Positions 18,911 through 31,269 of a stretch of DNA of 64,000 nt are shown piece after piece (within the stretch, counting starts at the first letter, position 1; every line of letters begins with the position of its first letter). A program made the position numbers and the translations under genes. The notes beneath the pieces are model-generated. The model had not been told where the DNA came from. It searched no databases and worked only from the letters and a program-made list of their open reading frames with translations. The stretch is from Lysobacteraceae bacterium NML93-0399 (GTDB lineage: Bacteria; Pseudomonadota; Gammaproteobacteria; Xanthomonadales; Xanthomonadaceae): NCBI GenBank assembly GCA_002307375.1, contig NTJI01000001.1, positions 434,001-498,000 on the forward strand, written 5' to 3'.

Positions 18911-18978
18911 TTCCTGCTCAAATTTCCATTGGTCCGGCGACGCCGGATTTTCACACGTCCAGCTTCCAGGAATCCATC

Positions 18979-19251
18979 GTGGCAAACATCAAGTCCGCCA
19001 AGAAGCGCGCCAAGCAGACCGTTGTGCGCAACGCGCGCAACTCCGCCCAGCGCTCGCAGCTCCGCACCGCCGTCAAGAAGGTGCTCAAGGCGCTCGACGC
19101 CAACGACGCCGCCGGCGCGCAGGAGGCGTTCAACGTCGCCCAGCCGATCCTCGACCGTTTCAGCTCGCGCGGCCTGATCCACAAGAACAAGGCCGCTCGC
19201 CACAAGAGCCGCCTGACCGCACGCATCAAGGCGATCAAGGCCGCTGCCTGA
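18979..19251 (+). CDS. rpsT: 30S ribosomal protein S20
   Basis: This 90-residue basic primary 16S rRNA-binding protein of the small subunit begins [20 protein letters not shown] after the start and ends in KAAA, a typical S20 sequence of normal length. The start is GTG 18979 with AGGA at 18968-18971 as ribosome binding site. A good sigma-70 promoter lies at 18882-18910, and a rho-independent terminator lies about 40 bases after the stop, so it is a single-gene unit. The non-ATG start is common for S20, which is known to be translationally autoregulated. Confidence 0.98.
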   Translation: MANIKSAKKRAKQTVVRNARNSAQRSQLRTAVKKVLKALDANDAAGAQEAFNVAQPILDRFSSRGLIHKNKAARHKSRLTARIKAIKAAA

Positions 19252-19288
19252 TCCCTGCCCGGCCGCTTCGGCGGCCGATGCGAAAAGA

Positions 19289-19311
19289 CCCGGCCATCGG
19301 CCGGGTTTTTT
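19289..19311 (+). terminator. rho-independent terminator of rpsT
   Basis: CCCGGCC-ATC-GGCCGGG forms a 7-bp GC stem followed by six Ts, 38 bases after the rpsT stop. Confidence 0.92.
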
Positions 19312-19362
19312 GTGGGCGATGTTTTCTTGATGCACGCCATGCCTCGAAGGCAATCGCGCCAC

Positions 19363-19544
19363 CTGTAGGAGCGCGCTTGCGCGCGAGGGCTGTGCCGAGA
19401 GATCCCGTCGCGCGCAAGCGCGCTCCTACACGGAGCAGCGGGCGGCTGGACGCCCGAGCCCTGCTCAACGGATCCTGTAGGAGCGCGCTTGCGCGCGAGG
19501 GCTGTGCCGGGAAGTGCCGTCGCGCGCGAGCGCGCTCCTACAGG
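19363..19544. repeat. Two REP-A inverted pairs in the rpsT-obg gap
   Basis: Pairs at 19363-19431 and 19474-19544 each consist of a CTGTAGGAGCGCGCTTGCGC arm, a short loop with CGAGGGCTGTGCCG, and the inverted arm. The two loops are alike, so one pair is probably a duplicate of the other. The gap 19252-19627 otherwise holds only the two terminators. Confidence 0.88.
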
Positions 19545-19576
19545 TTGCGGGATGCGCCAACAGGCCCGGATACGCG

Positions 19577-19600
19577 AAAGCCCGGCCAGGGGCCGGGCTT
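19577..19600 (-). terminator. Terminator of obg
   Basis: AAGCCCGGCC and GGCCGGGCTT pair around AGG. The minus strand continues with Ts, about 27 bases past the obg stop. Confidence 0.75.
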
Positions 19601-19627
19601 CAATCAAGGGCTCAGCGTCGGCGCGCC

Positions 19628-20790
<1,163 letters not shown>

Positions 20791-20812
20791 GCGGGCACTG
20801 CCCGCCGGAATG

Positions 20813-20835
20813 AAAAACCCCGCCGAAGCGGGGCT
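20813..20835 (-). terminator. Terminator of rplU-rpmA
   Basis: CCCCGC-CGAA-GCGGGG forms a stem, and five Ts follow on the minus strand, 27-49 bases past the rpmA stop. Confidence 0.85.
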
Positions 20836-20861
20836 TTCCGGTGTCGCGCGTCGCGGGAGGC

Positions 20862-21122
20862 TCAGGCCTCGGCGACCACGCTGACGGTGCGGCGGTTCTT
20901 CGGACCCTTGGTGCCGAAGGCGACCTTGCCGTCGACCAGCGCGAACAGCGTGTGGTCACGACCGAGGCCGACGCCGGCGCCCGGATGGAACTGGGTGCCG
21001 CGCTGACGCACGATGATGTTGCCCGCTTCGATGGCCTGGCCGCCGTAGATCTTGACGCCGAGGTACTTCGGGTTGGAGTCGCGGCCGTTGCGCGAGGAAC
21101 CTACGCCCTTCTTGTGTGCCAT
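20862..21122 (-). CDS. rpmA: 50S ribosomal protein L27
   Basis: This 86-residue large-subunit protein has its N-terminus near the peptidyl-transferase centre. It reads [20 protein letters not shown], with [22 protein letters not shown] and the closing [16 protein letters not shown], a standard L27. There is no N-terminal cleavable extension of the Firmicutes type. It is 12 bases downstream of rplU and is followed by a hairpin terminator. Confidence 0.98.
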   Translation of the reverse strand: MAHKKGVGSSRNGRDSNPKYLGVKIYGGQAIEAGNIIVRQRGTQFHPGAGVGLGRDHTLFALVDGKVAFGTKGPKNRRTVSVVAEA

Positions 21123-21134
21123 GACTGCTGCTCC

Positions 21135-21455
21135 TTACTTGCTGCCACCGGCGATGCCGGTGATCTCGATTTCGGTGTAGTACTGCCGGTGTCCCTGACG
21201 CTTCATGTGGTGCTTGCGGCGACGGAACTTGATGATGCGGATCTTGTCGGCGCGGCCGTGCGACTTGATCGTCGCGGCAACCGTCGCGCCCTTGAGCGCA
21301 TCACCCAGCTTGATGCCGTCGCTGTCGCCGAGCATCAGGATGTTGTCGAACTTGATCTCGCTCCCCACTTCGCCTTCGAGCTTCTCGACGCGAAGGGTCT
21401 CACCTGCCATCACGCGGTACTGCTTCCCGCCCGTGACGAGGACTGCATAACTCAT
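21135..21455 (-). CDS. rplU: 50S ribosomal protein L21
   Basis: L21 binds 23S rRNA near domain I. The 106 residues read [24 protein letters not shown], then [10 protein letters not shown] and the basic [26 protein letters not shown], typical of the family. It is the first gene of rplU-rpmA. A promoter with TTGACC and TAGAAT lies about 65-95 bases upstream. The length is normal. Confidence 0.98.
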   Translation of the reverse strand: MSYAVLVTGGKQYRVMAGETLRVEKLEGEVGSEIKFDNILMLGDSDGIKLGDALKGATVAATIKSHGRADKIRIIKFRRRKHHMKRQGHRQYYTEIEITGIAGGSK

Positions 21456-21520
21456 GACCAGACTTCCTCTGTAGTTATTGTGGTCTTACCTGCGCGCCAT
21501 CGAGGGCGGACAGGAGCGGG

Positions 21521-21550
21521 ATTCTAAGGGGATCAGTGACTTGCGGTCAA
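21521..21550 (-). promoter_or_regulatory. Promoter of rplU-rpmA
   Basis: On the minus strand TTGACC (21550-21545) and TAGAAT (21526-21521) are 18 bases apart. They precede the rplU start by about 65 bases. The remaining divergent region up to the uvrA start at 21842 shows no further gene and no recognisable LexA site. Confidence 0.65.
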
Positions 21551-21841
21551 GTTGCCCACGGGCGAGCTGACGGGGCGCCGCGGCGCGCCGGCCTGCCGTG
21601 GTCGCTGCAGTTGCCTGCGGCCGGACGCAGCTACGGCGAGTCGCCCCGGAGTCGACGTTCACGACTGGACGTCGGCCATTCGCAGATCCTGCGACAGCCC
21701 ACCCGCAGACTGGTGTGTGGGCGGTTTGCCCCCATCTGTCGGGCTCGGTAGTCTGACCGATCGCCCGCTTCACGTGCCACCCGGCGTCGCGACGCGGCCC
21801 CGGACCGCCCCTCCCCGCCCCCACAACCGGATTTCCAGCCG

Positions 21842-24918
<3,077 letters not shown>

Positions 24919-24922
<4 letters not shown>

Positions 24923-25329
24923 GCGAATCGCAGGTGTTGATCCGGATGCCGATCGAGTTGCGCTGGCGCGATCTCGACGCGTTCAACCATGTCAACAATT
25001 CCAACTTCATGACCTATCTGGAAGAGGCGCGCATCCGCTGGTTCGACACCGTCGGCGACGCCTGGGTCACCGACGAGACCGCGCCGCTGCTGGCCGCGGT
25101 GCAGATGAACTACAAGGTGCCGATTCCGTATCCGTCGAAGATCGTCGTGGAACTGCTGGCCGATCGCCTCGGCAACTCCAGCGTCACCATCGGCCATCGC
25201 ATCGTGTCCGATGACGGCACCACGCTGCATGCCGACGGCCACGTGGTCATGGTCTGGATCGATCGCCGCACCGGCCGTCCGACGGCGCTGCCGGATGTGG
25301 TGCGGGCCAAGGCGCAGCCTGCGGCATAG
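24919..25329 (+). CDS. Acyl-CoA thioesterase, 4HBT/YbgC type
   Basis: This 136-residue hot-dog fold thioesterase hydrolyses acyl-CoA. The 4HBT active-site motif is clear near residue 14: [28 protein letters not shown], with the catalytic Asp and the HVNN loop. The hot-dog helix is followed by strands with [14 protein letters not shown] and [13 protein letters not shown]. The GTG start overlaps the uvrA stop by four bases, implying coupled translation with uvrA although the functions are unrelated. The substrate is not visible; YbgC acts on short acyl-CoA or acyl-ACP. Confidence 0.88.
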
Positions 25330-25451
25330 CACTGTTGCTTCAGTCGCGGCCCAGGGCCGCGATCGGTCGTCACCGGGAAAGCCAGCGCGGCCATGGGCCG
25401 CGCCCGCACCTCAACCGCTACCATGCGGCTCCACGCCTACGGAGCCGCGCG

Positions 25452-26210
25452 ATGAACGCACTGATCGACGTCGAGGACCACGGTCCGATCCGCGAGCTGC
25501 GACTCGCACGTCCGCCGGCGAATGCGCTCGATCCCACGCTTTGTCTCGCCTTGCGTGACGCCATCGACGCTGCAGCCGCAGACGACGTCCGCGGGATCGT
25601 GCTGACCGGCGGGCCCAAGGTGTTCTCCGGCGGGCTGGATGTGCCGCACCTGCTGTCGCTGCCCGACGCCGCTGCACTGCGCGAGGCGTGGGAGGCGTTC
25701 TTCGCAGCTGCGCGTGCGCTCGCTGCGGCGCCGATGCCGGTGGCCGCGGCGCTCGCCGGACACGCGCCCGCGGGCGGCTGTGTGCTGGCGCTGTGCTGCG
25801 ACTACCGCGTGATGGCCTCCGGCGCGTACCGCATCGGTCTCAACGAAACGCAGGTCGGTCTCGTCGCCCCCGAGGGCATCCAGCGCCTGATGCGGCGCAC
25901 GGTCGGTGCGCGTCAGGCCGAACGCCTGCTGGTCGGCGGCCTGCTGGTGGATGCCGACGAGGCCTTGCGGCTGGGGCTGGTGGACGAACTGGCCGGCATC
26001 GACGAAGTCGCGATCCGGGCGCGCATCTGGCTCGAATCGCTGCTTGCCCTGCCCCGCGCGCCAATGCTGGAAACGCGTGCGATCGCACGCGCCGATCTCG
26101 TCGACGCGCTGCACGCGGACCACATCGATCTCGGCCGTTTCATCGATGCGTGGAATGCACCGGATACGCAGGCCGGATTGCGGGCGCTGGTCGCGCGGCT
26201 CGGGCGTTAG
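25452..26210 (+). CDS. Crotonase-fold protein, probable delta3-delta2-enoyl-CoA isomerase
   Basis: This 252-residue crotonase superfamily member starts at ATG 25452 after GGAG; upstream codons in frame lack family character. The oxyanion-hole region GPKVFSGGLDVPHLLS and the second helix GHAPAGGCVLALCCDYRVMASGAYRIGLNETQVGLVAPEG are diagnostic. The first hydratase glutamate is replaced by leucine, while the second (GLNETQVGL) is kept. That single-Glu pattern, and the wording GLNETQ(V/L)G, match mitochondrial-type enoyl-CoA isomerases (ECI1) rather than hydratases. It would shift double bonds during unsaturated fatty acid oxidation. The isomerase call is inferred from these residues. Confidence 0.8.
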   Translation: MNALIDVEDHGPIRELRLARPPANALDPTLCLALRDAIDAAAADDVRGIVLTGGPKVFSGGLDVPHLLSLPDAAALREAWEAFFAAARALAAAPMPVAAALAGHAPAGGCVLALCCDYRVMASGAYRIGLNETQVGLVAPEGIQRLMRRTVGARQAERLLVGGLLVDADEALRLGLVDELAGIDEVAIRARIWLESLLALPRAPMLETRAIARADLVDALHADHIDLGRFIDAWNAPDTQAGLRALVARLGR

Positions 26211-26346
26211 GCCGCGCGGGCGCATTCGCCGCAGGCCGGCCGCCACGGGCGAACCTGCGCAGGCGATGACTTCATGCAAAGCGCGAGCGCACAGCGACCC
26301 GTGCGCAGCACATCGTTCGCGATGACGGGCCTCCGCCCGTAGACGA

Positions 26347-27207
26347 TCAACCCGACGCCGTGCCCGTCGCGACCGCACCGCCTGCGTCGACCCAACCGCT
26401 CCACGAAGGCGCGTACAGCTTCGCGCCATCGCGCCCGGCATGCGCCATCGCCAGCAGGTGATGGCAGGCGGTGACGCCGGAGCCGCACATCACGGCGACG
26501 TCCGCCGGCCCGTGTCCGGCGAGCAGGGCGTCGAACTCGCGCGCGAGCGTCGAGGCCGGCTTGAAGCGGCCGTCGATCAGGTTCTCCGCGTACGGGCGGT
26601 TGCGCGCGCCCGGCACATGGCCGGCACGCGGATCCAGCGGCTCGGTTTCGCCGCGGAAACGCGCACCGGCGCGCGCATCGATCAGCAGGCCGCCCGCGTC
26701 GAGATGCCGCTGCAGGGCATCGGCATCGCGCAACAGACGCGACGCGTCGAAGGCCACCACCGTTGGTGGCGCGGGCACGATCGAAGACGCCACGGTTTCG
26801 ACCGGCAAGCCCTGCGCGCACCACGCAGCCCAGCCGCCGTCGAGGACGGCGACGGCCCCGTACCCGGCGTTGCGCAGCAACCACCACAGGCGCGCGGCGA
26901 ATGCGCCATCGCCATCGTCGTAGGCCACGATCTGCATGCCGGGCGCGATGCCCAGGCGCGACAGCGTCGCTGCAAATGCATCGGCGTCCGGCCACGGGTG
27001 GCGACCGAGCCCAGGCCCCGCACGGCCCGACAGGTCGTGTTCGAGATGCGCGTACACCGCGCCGGGCACATGGGCCTGGCGCCAGGCCGCCTCGCCGGCG
27101 CCGGCCATCGTGAGGACGAAGCGGCAATCGATGATGCGCAGCTGCGGTGCGCCGAGCAGGTTCGCCAGCGTCGCCGCATCGATCAGGGTGACCCAGCGCG
27201 CGCTCAC
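26347..27207 (-). CDS. sseA: 3-mercaptopyruvate sulfurtransferase (tandem rhodanese)
   Basis: This 286-residue protein of two rhodanese domains transfers sulfur from 3-mercaptopyruvate to thiophilic acceptors. The N-terminal domain is inactive (RIIDCRFVLTMAGAGEAAWRQAHVPGAVYAHLEHDLSG). The C-terminal domain has the active-site loop VMCGSGVTACHH with Cys241; CGSGVT is the mercaptopyruvate type, whereas thiosulfate enzymes carry CRKGVT. The GTG start at 27207 overlaps the Nudix stop (GTGA), so it is the third gene of a DUF1289-Nudix-sulfurtransferase operon. The acidic/arginine substrate residues (DARAGARFRGETEPLD) are conserved. Confidence 0.9.
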   Translation of the reverse strand: MSARWVTLIDAATLANLLGAPQLRIIDCRFVLTMAGAGEAAWRQAHVPGAVYAHLEHDLSGRAGPGLGRHPWPDADAFAATLSRLGIAPGMQIVAYDDGDGAFAARLWWLLRNAGYGAVAVLDGGWAAWCAQGLPVETVASSIVPAPPTVVAFDASRLLRDADALQRHLDAGGLLIDARAGARFRGETEPLDPRAGHVPGARNRPYAENLIDGRFKPASTLAREFDALLAGHGPADVAVMCGSGVTACHHLLAMAHAGRDGAKLYAPSWSGWVDAGGAVATGTASG

Positions 27208-27830
27208 AGGCGCTCCAGGCGGTCGCGCAGATTGAGCAGGATCGACGCCGTCGCGCCCCAGATGCGATGCGTGGGCGCGGTGGCGAGCGTCGCGTACTCG
27301 AGCACCGGCCGCATCCGGCCGCGGAACTCGATGTCGACGCGGCGCAGGTGCTGCGGTGCCATCAGGAAATCCAGCGGGGCCTCGAACACCTCGGCGACCT
27401 CGCCCGGGTCGGGCACAGGCGCAAATTGCGGATCGAGCATGGCCACGACCGGCGTGACCCGGTAGCCGGTGATCGTCGCCAGCGGATCGAGATAACCGAG
27501 CGGCCGCGCCTGCGATGCCGGAAGGCCGATCTCCTCGCAGGCTTCGCGCAACGCGGCCTGCAGCGGCCCGCCGTCGTCGGGCTCCAGCCGCCCGCCCGGA
27601 AAACTCACCTGCCCGGCGTGATGGCGCAGGGTGTCGGTGCGGCGGGTCAGCAGCGCCTGCAGGCCATCGGCGCGCGGCACCAGGCCCACCAGCACGGCGG
27701 CCTCGCGCAACGGCGCATCGGGCGCGAGCAGACCGTCGAGTTCGTCGACATTCCAGCCGCGCAGTGCGGGTGGCCCGTCGAGCGGATACAGCGCACGCGC
27801 AAGCGCAGCAGCGTCGAAATCCTGCCTCAT
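27204..27830 (-). CDS. Nudix hydrolase, CoA pyrophosphatase (NudL) type
   Basis: This 208-residue protein carries the Nudix box GGRLEPDDGGPLQAALREACEEIGL and, immediately before it, the NuCoA motif LLTRRTDTLRHHAGQVSFPGG that marks coenzyme A diphosphatases (UPF0035). The likely reaction is hydrolysis of CoA or oxidised CoA to 3',5'-ADP and phosphopantetheine. The ATG overlaps the stop of the DUF1289 gene (ATGA), and its own stop overlaps the sulfurtransferase start. These overlaps indicate a compact operon. Confidence 0.92.
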   Translation of the reverse strand: MRQDFDAAALARALYPLDGPPALRGWNVDELDGLLAPDAPLREAAVLVGLVPRADGLQALLTRRTDTLRHHAGQVSFPGGRLEPDDGGPLQAALREACEEIGLPASQARPLGYLDPLATITGYRVTPVVAMLDPQFAPVPDPGEVAEVFEAPLDFLMAPQHLRRVDIEFRGRMRPVLEYATLATAPTHRIWGATASILLNLRDRLERL

Positions 27831-28021
27831 GCGCGTGCCGCCTCACGCGCCGGCAGCACGACGTCCATCATCCGCTCGCGCTCGGCATCGCTCATCTGCT
27901 GCCAGCCGCCGATCTCGTCGCGCGTGCGCAGGCAGCCATGGCAGATGTCGTACGCTTCGAGCGTGCAGACACCGGTACACGGTGTCGGCACGGCGCGCAG
28001 AGGCGATGCGGTCGTCGTCAT
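27827..28021 (-). CDS. DUF1289 small cysteine-rich protein
   Basis: This 64-residue protein has the DUF1289 pattern: PCTGVCTLEAYDICHGCLRTRDEIGGW, in which three or four cysteines and the C-x2-C spacing suggest metal or Fe-S binding. ATG 28021 (MTTTASPLRAVPTP) is chosen; the frame extends upstream, but only into the FKBP terminator region. It is the first gene of the operon with the CoA pyrophosphatase. The function of the family is unknown; members are often annotated as Fe-S proteins near Nudix genes. Confidence 0.85.
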   Translation of the reverse strand: MTTTASPLRAVPTPCTGVCTLEAYDICHGCLRTRDEIGGWQQMSDAERERMMDVVLPAREAARA

Positions 28022-28051
28022 GGGGCCGGGGCGAAGGGAATCGAAAGGCGG

Positions 28052-28087
28052 AAACGACGACGCCGACGTGCGGGGCACGTCGGCGTC
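28052..28087 (-). terminator. Terminator of the FKBP gene
   Basis: A perfect 13-bp stem (GACGCCGACGTGC and its inverse, loop GGG, at 28059-28087) lies 26 bases past the FKBP stop. Three Ts follow on the minus strand. Confidence 0.7.
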
Positions 28088-28112
28088 GGGTGGTGCGTGG
28101 CGCAGGCGCGGA

Positions 28113-28805
28113 TCAGCGGGTGCTGAGCAGTTTGACCATCACGCCGACCGGCTGCTTGGCGATTTCCTGCGTACCCTCGCCCGAGACGAACTTGCCCGGC
28201 GGGAAGACCACTTCGTACACCGCATCGACCGGCATCAGCGGCAGCACTTCGCGCAGACCGGCGATCGGCGCTTCCGACACGCGGAACGGCGGCGTGCGGT
28301 CTTCCTGGCTCAGGCCGATGCCCGCCGGCACGATCAGCGCCTGGTAGGCCACTTCGACCGTGCTGTTGGCGGTGGGCTTGGCGCCCGAACCGGCCTCGAC
28401 GACGCGGTACATCACGCCGCTCGGCAGCGAGATAACGCCTTCGCGGGCCTTGTACTCGTTGATGAAGGTCGTCGCCTGGCCTTCGTTCTCGGTCAGCGCA
28501 GCGCGGCGCTCGGCCACGATCTTCTGCTGCATGCGCTGCTGGAAAGCGTTGTAGGCCGCGCCCATCTGCTCGGGCGTGTAGGTCGGATCCTGGCGGCCGT
28601 GACCGTCCTGCAGGCCCTTGATGATGGTGTTGACGTCGACCGACTCACCGGTCTCCGCCAGGCGGTTGCCCAGATCGAAACCCAGCGCGTAGCTCAGCGT
28701 GGTGCGATCGTTCGCATTGGCCGCGGGAGCCGCTGCCTGCTGCGCGAAGGCCGCGCCGCTGAACGTCATGGCCGCGACGGCGGCCGCAATAAAACGCAAC
28801 TTCAT
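28113..28805 (-). CDS. Periplasmic FKBP-type peptidyl-prolyl isomerase, degenerate active site
   Basis: This 230-residue exported protein starts at ATG 28805 with a Sec signal (MKLRFIAAAVAAMTFSGAAFAQ, cleavage after AFA). The N-terminal FKBP dimerisation domain is present (LSYALGFDLGNRLAETGESVDVNTIIKGLQDG; QMGAAYNAFQQRM). The C-terminal FKBP domain is recognisable (GVMYRVVEAGSGAKPTANSTVEVAYQAL), but several catalytic positions are changed: the Phe-Asp pair after the first strands is missing and the pocket Trp (GW.EGL) is replaced by Leu (AGLREVLPLM). It is likely a chaperone with weak or no isomerase activity. That is an inference from residue loss. Confidence 0.82.
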   Translation of the reverse strand: MKLRFIAAAVAAMTFSGAAFAQQAAAPAANANDRTTLSYALGFDLGNRLAETGESVDVNTIIKGLQDGHGRQDPTYTPEQMGAAYNAFQQRMQQKIVAERRAALTENEGQATTFINEYKAREGVISLPSGVMYRVVEAGSGAKPTANSTVEVAYQALIVPAGIGLSQEDRTPPFRVSEAPIAGLREVLPLMPVDAVYEVVFPPGKFVSGEGTQEIAKQPVGVMVKLLSTR

Positions 28806-28985
28806 TCCGTGGATCTCCACAAGGTCGGATTTCGATATCGCCTGTCGCGCGAAAGGGCGGTCGAACCGCCCCTTTGGACGCGCTAGGATAACGGTCGAGG
28901 GGCTTAACCGCCACTGACGACTCCACTATGACCGCGAGCGCGGGAACAAGTTCCCCGTGCGCCGCTTCCTGCGCCTGGAGCGCCC

Positions 28986-29768
28986 ATGTCCGAAGCCACT
29001 TTACGCGTCGAAGACCACGACGCCGTCCGTGTTGTCACCGTCCACCGACCCGACAAACTGAATGCGTTGAACTCGGCAACGATCGAGGCGCTGCACCGCG
29101 CGTTCGAGCAGGCTGCGGCAGACGAGACGGTACGTGTCGTGGTGCTAACCGGCGCCGGCCCCAAGGCCTTCGTCGCCGGTGCGGACATCGCCGAAATGGC
29201 GGGCCTGCGTGCCGCGGAAGGTCGCGATTTCGCCCTGCGCGGTCAGGCGATGATGCGCTGCGTGGAAACCCTGCCCAAGCCGGTGATCGCGATGGTCAAC
29301 GGCTTCGCGCTCGGCGGTGGGCTCGAGCTGGCGATGTGCTGCCATCTGCGCATCGCCGCCGAGACGGCCAGGCTCGGCCAGCCGGAAGTGAACCTGGGCC
29401 TGATTCCCGGCTTCGGCGGGACCCAGCGCCTGCTGCGCCTGGCGGGCCGCGCGGCCACGCTGGAACTGTGCCTGACCGGTGCGCCGGTCGACGCCGGACG
29501 TGCCCTGGCGCTGGGCATCGTCAATCGCGTGGTGCCGGCTGACGAACTGCGGGCGCAGACGATGGCGCTCGCCGGACAGCTCGCGAATGCCGCGCCGCTG
29601 GCGCTGCGGGGTGTGCTCGATTGCGTCAACGTCGGCGGCGAGAGCGCGATCGGCGAAGGCCTCGCCTACGAGGCCGCGCAGTTCGGCCTGATGTTCGCCA
29701 CCGAGGACATGCGCGAAGGCACGCGCGCGTTTCTCGAGCGCCGCCCGCCCGTGTTCTCCAACCGCTGA
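28986..29768 (+). CDS. Enoyl-CoA hydratase/isomerase (crotonase)
   Basis: This 260-residue crotonase probably hydrates enoyl-CoA in fatty acid or amino acid breakdown. The oxyanion-hole segments are GPKAFVAGADIAEMAGL and GFALGGGLELAMCCHLRIA. Both catalytic glutamates are in place, one in GGGLELAM and one in GQPEVNLGLIPGFGGTQRL, the canonical hydratase pair that the paralogue at 25452 lacks. The length is standard. The hypothetical gene and nth follow on the same strand 13 bases downstream, so they may be co-transcribed. Confidence 0.9.
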   Translation: MSEATLRVEDHDAVRVVTVHRPDKLNALNSATIEALHRAFEQAAADETVRVVVLTGAGPKAFVAGADIAEMAGLRAAEGRDFALRGQAMMRCVETLPKPVIAMVNGFALGGGLELAMCCHLRIAAETARLGQPEVNLGLIPGFGGTQRLLRLAGRAATLELCLTGAPVDAGRALALGIVNRVVPADELRAQTMALAGQLANAAPLALRGVLDCVNVGGESAIGEGLAYEAAQFGLMFATEDMREGTRAFLERRPPVFSNR

Positions 29769-29781
29769 TCACGATCGCCGC

Positions 29782-30174
29782 ATGCCGCACCGCCCGCCCG
29801 ACGCCAGCGTCCCCCCCCGCCTCCTTCTCGAACGCCTGGTCGCGCTGCTGCGCCAGGACGATGTCGATGCCGCGATCGACGCGGGCCTGATGGACGCGTG
29901 GCCCGACGCCGACGCTGACGGTCTCGACGCGGATGCACGCGCGTTGCTGCTGGCGACGCGGCAGCGCCTGCGCACCGCCTGGGATGCACGCGCGCGCTAC
30001 GAAGCACGCAATGCACGTCTCGCGCAGCGCGCGGCCGAGCGCGATGCAGGACGACGTGCCGCTGCGCCTGCCGAGGTCGTCGACGCGGCACCCACGAAGC
30101 GGCCAGCGCTCCCGCCCGGTGCCGCCGCCCTGCTCGCCCGCGCCAAGGCACGTGCCGGCGGGGGCACGCCGTGA
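29782..30174 (+). CDS. Conserved-looking hypothetical protein upstream of nth
   Basis: I do not recognise this 130-residue protein. It is rich in Ala, Arg and Asp, has no signal or membrane segment and is mostly helical by composition (LLLERLVALLRQDDVDAAIDAGLMDAW, then [39 protein letters not shown]), ending in an Ala-rich tail. Its stop overlaps the nth GTG start by four bases, which supports it being a true gene translationally coupled to nth. It begins 13 bases after the crotonase stop. Confidence 0.65.
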   Translation: MPHRPPDASVPPRLLLERLVALLRQDDVDAAIDAGLMDAWPDADADGLDADARALLLATRQRLRTAWDARARYEARNARLAQRAAERDAGRRAAAPAEVVDAAPTKRPALPPGAAALLARAKARAGGGTP

Positions 30175-30863
30175 ATGCGTTACCTACTGGCGAGGCGCCG
30201 AAGCGTCGCGGCCCGACGATGACGCGCGCCGAGATCCACGAGTTCCTGTCGCGCCTGCGCGAGATCGACTCCGAGCCGACGACCGAACTCGAGTACACCT
30301 CGCCGTTCGAACTGCTGATCGCGGTCATCCTCTCCGCGCAGGCCACCGACGTCGGCGTCAACAAGGCCACGCGCCGGCTGTATCCGGTCGCCAACACCGC
30401 GCAGGCGATCCTCGATCTCGGCGAGGAGGCGCTCAAGCGTCACATCTCGACCATCGGCCTGTTCAATGCCAAGGCGAAGAACGTCATCGCCGCCTGCCGC
30501 ATCCTTGTCGAGCAGCACGGCGGCGAAGTGCCCAACGATCGCGCCGCGCTCGAAGCGCTGCCGGGGGTGGGCCGCAAGACCGCGAACGTCGTACTCAATA
30601 CGGTGTTCGGGGAACCGGCGATCGCCGTGGACACGCACATCTTCCGAGTCGCCAACCGGACGGGCCTGGCGCCGGGCAAGGATGTCCGCGCGGTCGAGGA
30701 CCGGCTGATGCGCGTCGTGCCCGAGGAATTCCTGCTCGGCGCCCACCACTGGCTGATCCTGCACGGACGCTACACCTGCAAGGCACGCAAGCCGGACTGC
30801 CCGAAGTGCGTGGTGCGGGACCTGTGCCGGTTCAAGGAGAAAACGACTGGAGTTGCGGGCTAG
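30171..30863 (+). CDS. nth: Endonuclease III
   Basis: Nth is a bifunctional DNA glycosylase and AP lyase that removes oxidised pyrimidines. The 230 residues carry the helix-hairpin-helix with the catalytic lysine (LPGVGRKTANVV, Lys136), the catalytic aspartate (VDTHIFRV, Asp154), and the C-terminal 4Fe-4S loop C-x6-C-x2-C-x5-C (YTCKARKPDCPKCVVRDLC). The GTG 30171 start overlaps the upstream hypothetical; an internal ATG 16 codons later is also possible and would match the E. coli N-terminus. The product is certain, the start moderately so. Confidence 0.96.
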   Translation: MNALPTGEAPKRRGPTMTRAEIHEFLSRLREIDSEPTTELEYTSPFELLIAVILSAQATDVGVNKATRRLYPVANTAQAILDLGEEALKRHISTIGLFNAKAKNVIAACRILVEQHGGEVPNDRAALEALPGVGRKTANVVLNTVFGEPAIAVDTHIFRVANRTGLAPGKDVRAVEDRLMRVVPEEFLLGAHHWLILHGRYTCKARKPDCPKCVVRDLCRFKEKTTGVAG

Positions 30864-30921
30864 CCCCGACGCTGGCCGGCATTGCCGGAGTCGTTGTCGT
30901 CAGGCTCCACTTGGTCTCGCC

Positions 30922-31202
30922 CGTCATTCCCGCGCAGGCGGGACTTCATGAACGTCCCGCGGCCGAGCGCGTGCGCGGCGAATGCCTGTGATGCAGCGCG
31001 CGGGATTCCTCACTCGTGACGATTCAGGGGAATTTGCCCCGTTCGTGCACCCGAAAGTTCTCTTCAAGCCGAGCCGAGCCACAGGCTTGAACATCAACGC
31101 TCACGCTATGAAAGCAAAGTCCCTGGATTCCCGCCTACGCGGGAATGACGACATCGAGAGTTGAAGCAAACGTCCTTGGATTCCCGCCTGCGCGCGAATG
31201 AC
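30922..31202. repeat. Repeat family B, three arms, in the nth-peptidase gap
   Basis: Arms at 30922-30942 (GTCATTCCCGCGCAGGCGGG), 31123-31149 (CTGGATTCCCGCC...GGGAATGAC) and 31172-31202 (a diverged copy of the second) belong to the family seen at 1928 and 37201. The gap 30864-31269 has no convincing gene; short frames here only read through the repeat. Confidence 0.75.
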
Positions 31203-31231
31203 GAACTTCTATTTCATTGCGCCTGATGGAC

Positions 31232-31261
31232 AAGCGCGACGGCTTCTGCGCCGTCGCGCTT
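31232..31261 (-). terminator. Hairpin downstream of the M28 peptidase gene
   Basis: AAGCGCGACGGC and its exact inverse form a 12-bp stem with a 6-base loop, 9 bases after the peptidase stop. No T-run follows, so it may act as an mRNA 3' end stabiliser or a rho-assisted terminator. Confidence 0.55.
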
Positions 31262-31269
31262 GAACTGCA

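Noticed and set aside
30982-31164. 60-codon frame between nth and the M28 peptidase
   Set aside because: Its end is encoded by repeat B (KSLDSRLRGNDD), a translation commonly seen when this repeat is read in frame.
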